Shown: positions 6,374 to 8,586 of the stretch, piece after piece | How positions within the stretch are numbered: position 1 is the stretch's first letter | Layout: the number at the start of each line of letters is the position of its first letter | Assembly (NCBI GenBank): GCA_958448685.1 | Contig: CAUDEV010000048.1 | Coordinates: 1-8,586 of the forward strand | Length of the DNA: 8,586 nucleotides | DNA from: an uncultured Alphaproteobacteria bacterium | GTDB taxonomy: Bacteria > Pseudomonadota > Alphaproteobacteria > RUG11792 | Direction of reading: 5' to 3' | Position numbers and translations under genes: made by a program | The notes under the pieces: generated by a model | What the model was told of the DNA's origin: nothing | What the model saw: the letters and a program-made list of their open reading frames with translations, nothing else | The model's database searches: none

Positions 6374-8155
6374 TTAAAAAGCTTGTCCGATACTTATATA
6401 AATGTTAAATAACGAATCTACCTTTTTCCCTTCAGTTGTTTTTCTCCTGGAAGTTGGAAATGCGAGGTCTAATCTAATCGGCCCCAAAGGCGTGTAGTAT
6501 CTCACACCAACACCATATCCAAATAAAAGTTTTTTCAATGGATTTGGAACTCTTGTGGAAAACACATTTCCACCTTCCCAAAAAGCTATCAGGCCTATAT
6601 TATCATTAACTTTAAATCTTGGTTCTAACCCAAACTCAAAAACTGATTCTCCTCCTAATGGAATTTTGTTATTATTAACTGGGCCTGCTTTTTGATATCC
6701 ATAACCTCTGATTGAATTTGCTCCTCCTGAAAAGAAAAACTTATCTCTTGGAATTTTATGTTTTTTATTTCTGAATATAGATCCGAACTTTGAATAAGCT
6801 GCAAAAACCATTGAATTCTTGAATGAATTTTTTTTGAATGGCAAATAAAGTGAAGCTTTCCCTGAAAATACAGTAATATTTGTTAAATTACCGAAATAAG
6901 GAGTAAGCATTGCAGAACATCTTATTCCTTTTTGTGGATCTAGGAAATTTTCAGTAGTATCCAAATTCATTCCTATTGGAATTCCAAATGCTCTGAATTT
7001 TATGTGATCTAAATCAATTTTATCTTTTGTTTTTGATCTTTCTCCACAAACCCCGGCTCCTAAATTAAGTTTTTGTCCAAAATTCTGCCATAAAATTGAT
7101 TCTATACCGACCTTTGAAACATCATAAGAATCCACATCCTCTTTCAAATAAAACACTTGGTTTGTTAATTTTTGCTTTTTATAAAACAGATCATAAACTT
7201 CATATTTCGTACGAACATTCCTAGAGACTTTTGCAATATCAGCTAAAACAGTTAGGCCAGATCCTTTTCCATCTATGTTATAATGTTTCCAGGAAAATAA
7301 TACACCAGCCTTTTCGGAACTTCCGTATTTTACACCTGCTGCAACATCTCTTAATAATCCTTCTTCTATATCTATATTTATAGTCGTGTGAGATGTTTTT
7401 AAATCATTATTAAGAAATTTAGGAGGAGTAAGGTTTATTGAAATGCCTGAAAATATACCACTTGACATTAAAGATTCTTTTAATTCATCAAGTTTCTGCT
7501 GATCAAATATATCTCCGTTTTTCCAGGAAATTCTGTTTTTGACAAATGGTTTTAACAATTCTGGATCCTTTTTGGATTTTATATTAATAATCGTGTTATC
7601 TATGATTGTTTTGCCATTTAGAGTGATTTCATATATGGCTTTTATCTTTTTATTTTTCCTATCTATTTCAATTTTCGGGTCTTTTATCGAAACAAAAGCA
7701 AAACCTTGTGTTTTTAAATAATCTATTATTTTATCTTTTGCATCCGTTAATTGCTTGGTGTCTGTGTAACTGTCATATTCTATATTAATTAAATCGAAAA
7801 CCTGTCCTATCTTTAGCCCAGATCTATAATCTCTTTGATCTGTATAAATTAAAAGGACTTCATCAAATTTATATCTTTCATTCGGAAATATATTGAATAT
7901 TACCTTTCCTTTTTCAAAAAAAGTTTTGATCTTCGCATCAAAATAACTGAGGGAATTTAATATTTTCTTTATTTCATACTTATCCCGAGTTATTTTGAAC
8001 TTTGCAGAAATAGAGTCTTTTGAAAAATTTTCCCAATTCGATATCTGCAATTTTATTAAACTTAAGATATCAGGATCATCAATCCCTCTTATCGTTGCAG
8101 AATGAATCGCTAGGGAAAATACAATTATAGTAATTAGAAATTTAAAAATATTCAA
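6374..8155 (-). CDS. tamA: TamA-like Omp85 outer-membrane assembly protein
   Basis: TamA is the outer-membrane Omp85 component of the translocation and assembly module, which with TamB helps insert outer-membrane proteins. The 593-residue length matches TamA (about 580) rather than BamA (about 800). The N terminus is a signal peptide (FLITIIVFSLAIHSA). Three POTRA-like units follow (about 35-92, 95-180 and 185-265). From about 270 the protein is a beta barrel with the L6-loop signature SGGANSIRGYGY (IRGY at 482-485), YYTPLGPIRLDLAFP near the end and the terminal SIGQAF, which is characteristic of TamA. The frame opens at TTG with no ribosome site at normal distance. A well-spaced AAGGG serves an ATG at 8165-8167 that is in frame but followed by two TAA codons, so how it starts is unclear. 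No tamB is visible. Confidence 0.88.
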   Translation of the reverse strand: MNIFKFLITIIVFSLAIHSATIRGIDDPDILSLIKLQISNWENFSKDSISAKFKITRDKYEIKKILNSLSYFDAKIKTFFEKGKVIFNIFPNERYKFDEVLLIYTDQRDYRSGLKIGQVFDLINIEYDSYTDTKQLTDAKDKIIDYLKTQGFAFVSIKDPKIEIDRKNKKIKAIYEITLNGKTIIDNTIINIKSKKDPELLKPFVKNRISWKNGDIFDQQKLDELKESLMSSGIFSGISINLTPPKFLNNDLKTSHTTINIDIEEGLLRDVAAGVKYGSSEKAGVLFSWKHYNIDGKGSGLTVLADIAKVSRNVRTKYEVYDLFYKKQKLTNQVFYLKEDVDSYDVSKVGIESILWQNFGQKLNLGAGVCGERSKTKDKIDLDHIKFRAFGIPIGMNLDTTENFLDPQKGIRCSAMLTPYFGNLTNITVFSGKASLYLPFKKNSFKNSMVFAAYSKFGSIFRNKKHKIPRDKFFFSGGANSIRGYGYQKAGPVNNNKIPLGGESVFEFGLEPRFKVNDNIGLIAFWEGGNVFSTRVPNPLKKLLFGYGVGVRYYTPLGPIRLDLAFPTSRRKTTEGKKVDSLFNIYISIGQAF

Positions 8156-8180
8156 TTATTATAGCATCTATAAAACCCTT
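8153..8180 (-). promoter_or_regulatory. Interrupted translation start of tamA (AAGGG, ATG-CTA-TAA-TAA-TTG)
   Basis: AAGGG (8176-8180) lies eight bases before an ATG (8165-8167), ideal for initiation. That ATG is in the tamA frame but meets TAA at codons three and four; the next codon is the TTG that opens the long frame. Re-initiation at TTG right after the stops, or a nonsense change at an ancestral ATG start, are both possible. The same bases also contain TGCTATAAT (8158-8166), a strong extended -10 look-alike, but it would start transcription inside the first codons and so would imply a leaderless message. Confidence 0.4.
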
Positions 8181-8228
8181 AAATTAATTTTAACCGAAAA
8201 GAATCTTAGTATCCAGGAATTTATATAG

Positions 8229-8253
8229 ATGGCGTTTCGATATAAAACGCCAT
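8229..8253 (-). terminator. Stable hairpin downstream of the decayed small gene
   Basis: ATGGCGTTT (8229-8237) and AAACGCCAT (8245-8253) form a perfect 9-bp stem with a seven-base loop. On the minus strand it begins eight bases after the stop codon of the decayed frame and about 75 bases before tamA. The position suits a terminator for that gene, but what follows (CTATATAAATT) is AU-rich without a U-run, so termination is only possible. Confidence 0.4.
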
Positions 8254-8260
8254 TATGAAG

Positions 8261-8452
8261 TTATAAATATAATTTAGCCCACGAAGAAAGAATTAATGTG
8301 TGGACATCATTTATACGAGTTTTTGATCCATTTCCAACTGGCAGAGACTTATTTATCTTGAAATTAATTGGCAGATAAGTAGCTATAAGGATGGTAACAT
8401 TTTCCGTTAATTATACTTAAAAATATTTTGAAGACATTTGAAATGATTGCAT
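8261..8452 (-). pseudogene. Likely decayed small gene with two in-frame TAA codons
   Basis: An AGGAGG (8456-8461) lies three bases before an ATG at 8450-8452. The frame reads MQSFQMSSKYF, then TAA, one codon and another TAA (8417-8419 and 8411-8413), and then stays open for 49 codons to a TAA at 8261-8263. The open part has no start codon of its own. Its end, GSKTRINDVHTLI, resembles the GSGTxVQDVNxLL motif of the SRP54/Ffh M domain, but the rest of Ffh is absent. LPI and LPV occur ten residues apart on near-repeated DNA (TCTGCCAATT, TCTGCCAGTT), hinting at a small internal duplication. Chance openness in AT-rich DNA is the main alternative. Confidence 0.3.
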
Positions 8453-8461
8453 ACACCTCCT

Positions 8462-8516
8462 GTAAAAATCATTAAAATTTTATGGGACTTTTTAGGATTT
8501 GACTTGTGGGAAGAAT
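8462..8516 (+). repeat. Dispersed repeat, copy B (right window end)
   Basis: This is the inverted counterpart of 1-55, with the 22-base identical core at 8473-8494. The TCCC arm of copy A is TCAT here, so the hairpin is weaker and the T-run is cut short (CTTTTTAGG). No plus-strand gene lies upstream that would need a terminator, so the copy is better explained as a repeat than as a functional terminator. Confidence 0.6.
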
Positions 8517-8558
8517 GAGGAATATACTGAAAATATAGAGAATATTCAGACGCGCGAC

Positions 8559-8586
8559 GTGTGGTACCCTTAATATTATACCACAC
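8559..8586. repeat. Dispersed palindrome, copy 2 (at window edge)
   Basis: GTGTGGTA (8559-8566) and TACCACAC (8579-8586) form a perfect 8-bp stem around a 12-base loop, ending on the last base of the window. Arms and loop resemble copy 1 at 2655-2687: GTGTGGTA/TACCACAC here against GTATGGTA/TACCATAC there, with related loops (CCCTTAAT and TCCTCATTAAT). The preceding GCGCGAC, which is GC-rich for this region, suggests the stem continues beyond the edge. Confidence 0.55.

Larger units (their letters stand above)
8156..8586. other. Gene-poor region upstream of tamA
   Basis: This stretch holds no intact gene that I can support. From right to left it contains the edge palindrome (8559-8586), short inverted repeats around 8520-8549, the repeat shared with 1-55 (8462-8516), a likely decayed small gene (8261-8452), a stable hairpin (8229-8253) and the tamA start region. 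An open minus-strand frame from the window edge to about 8411 has no recognisable content and crosses the repeats, so I do not call it. Confidence 0.6.

Noticed and set aside
8351..8380. Inverted repeat ATTTATCT...AGATAAGT
   Set aside because: It is an eight-pair stem with a wobble and a 14-base loop inside the decayed frame; structures like this are expected by chance in AT-rich DNA.
8153..8452. TAA reassigned to an amino acid, to explain the in-frame TAA codons at tamA and in the small gene
   Set aside because: nuoB, clpX, clpP, tig and tamA all end at TAA at the expected family C terminus, so TAA is a normal stop here.
8411..8586. Minus-strand open frame of about 58 codons entering from the window edge
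   Set aside because: It crosses the hairpin and repeat B, has no recognisable content, and its length is unremarkable.
1..8586. Whole window as a transposon bounded by terminal inverted repeats
   Set aside because: The interior is housekeeping genes, no transposase or target-site duplication is present, and the repeats are not exactly terminal on the right.
1..8586. tRNA, rRNA, CRISPR array, dif site or riboswitch
   Set aside because: I looked for TTCGA-type T-loops, regularly spaced repeats, dif-like arms and long conserved leaders and saw none.

Overview
This is an AT-rich window (about 30% G+C by eye). All eight recognisable genes lie on the minus strand, so transcription runs from high to low coordinates. 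The gene set is trigger factor-ClpP-ClpX, a TamA-type Omp85 protein ending SIGQAF, a XerC with a YDRCHP-like tail, DnaQ and NuoB. This suggests a Gram-negative proteobacterium, most likely an alphaproteobacterium. Low G+C, tight overlaps, decayed reading frames and dispersed palindromes would fit a reduced, host-associated lineage of the Holosporales or Rickettsiales kind. That placement is inference; no marker here fixes the taxon.

In transcription order: (1) 8586-8156 is gene-poor. It holds a strong hairpin at the window edge, a repeat that recurs inverted at the other window end, and a likely decayed small gene with two in-frame TAA codons. (2) tamA (8155-6374) encodes an outer-membrane assembly protein. 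Its apparent start is odd: a well-placed ribosome site leads into ATG-CTA-TAA-TAA, and the long frame resumes at the next codon, TTG. (3) tig-clpP-clpX (6250-3001) is the classic proteostasis cluster, with a good promoter and a 5' hairpin upstream of tig. No lon follows. (4) 3000-2551 is a 450-base gap with a long hairpin after clpX, a second copy of the edge palindrome, and a promoter. (5) From that promoter runs a compact block: a small predicted secreted protein, xerC, dnaQ and nuoB. xerC/dnaQ and dnaQ/nuoB overlap by ATGA, and a terminator-like hairpin follows nuoB.

Functionally, tig/clpP/clpX handle nascent-chain folding and regulated proteolysis, tamA outer-membrane protein insertion, and xerC/dnaQ chromosome dimer resolution and replication fidelity. 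nuoB is a complex I subunit stranded away from other nuo genes and is unusually divergent.

The best leads are (a) the secreted-protein gene, whose last ~30 codons are in another frame and run into xerC, so one extra base separates it from an overlapping four-gene operon; (b) two palindromes about 5.9 kb apart with compensatory arm changes; (c) the stop-interrupted tamA start; and (d) related repeats at both window ends, which suggest the sequence may be a contig broken at repeats. I did not find a defence system, CRISPR array, tRNA, rRNA or insertion-sequence transposase.
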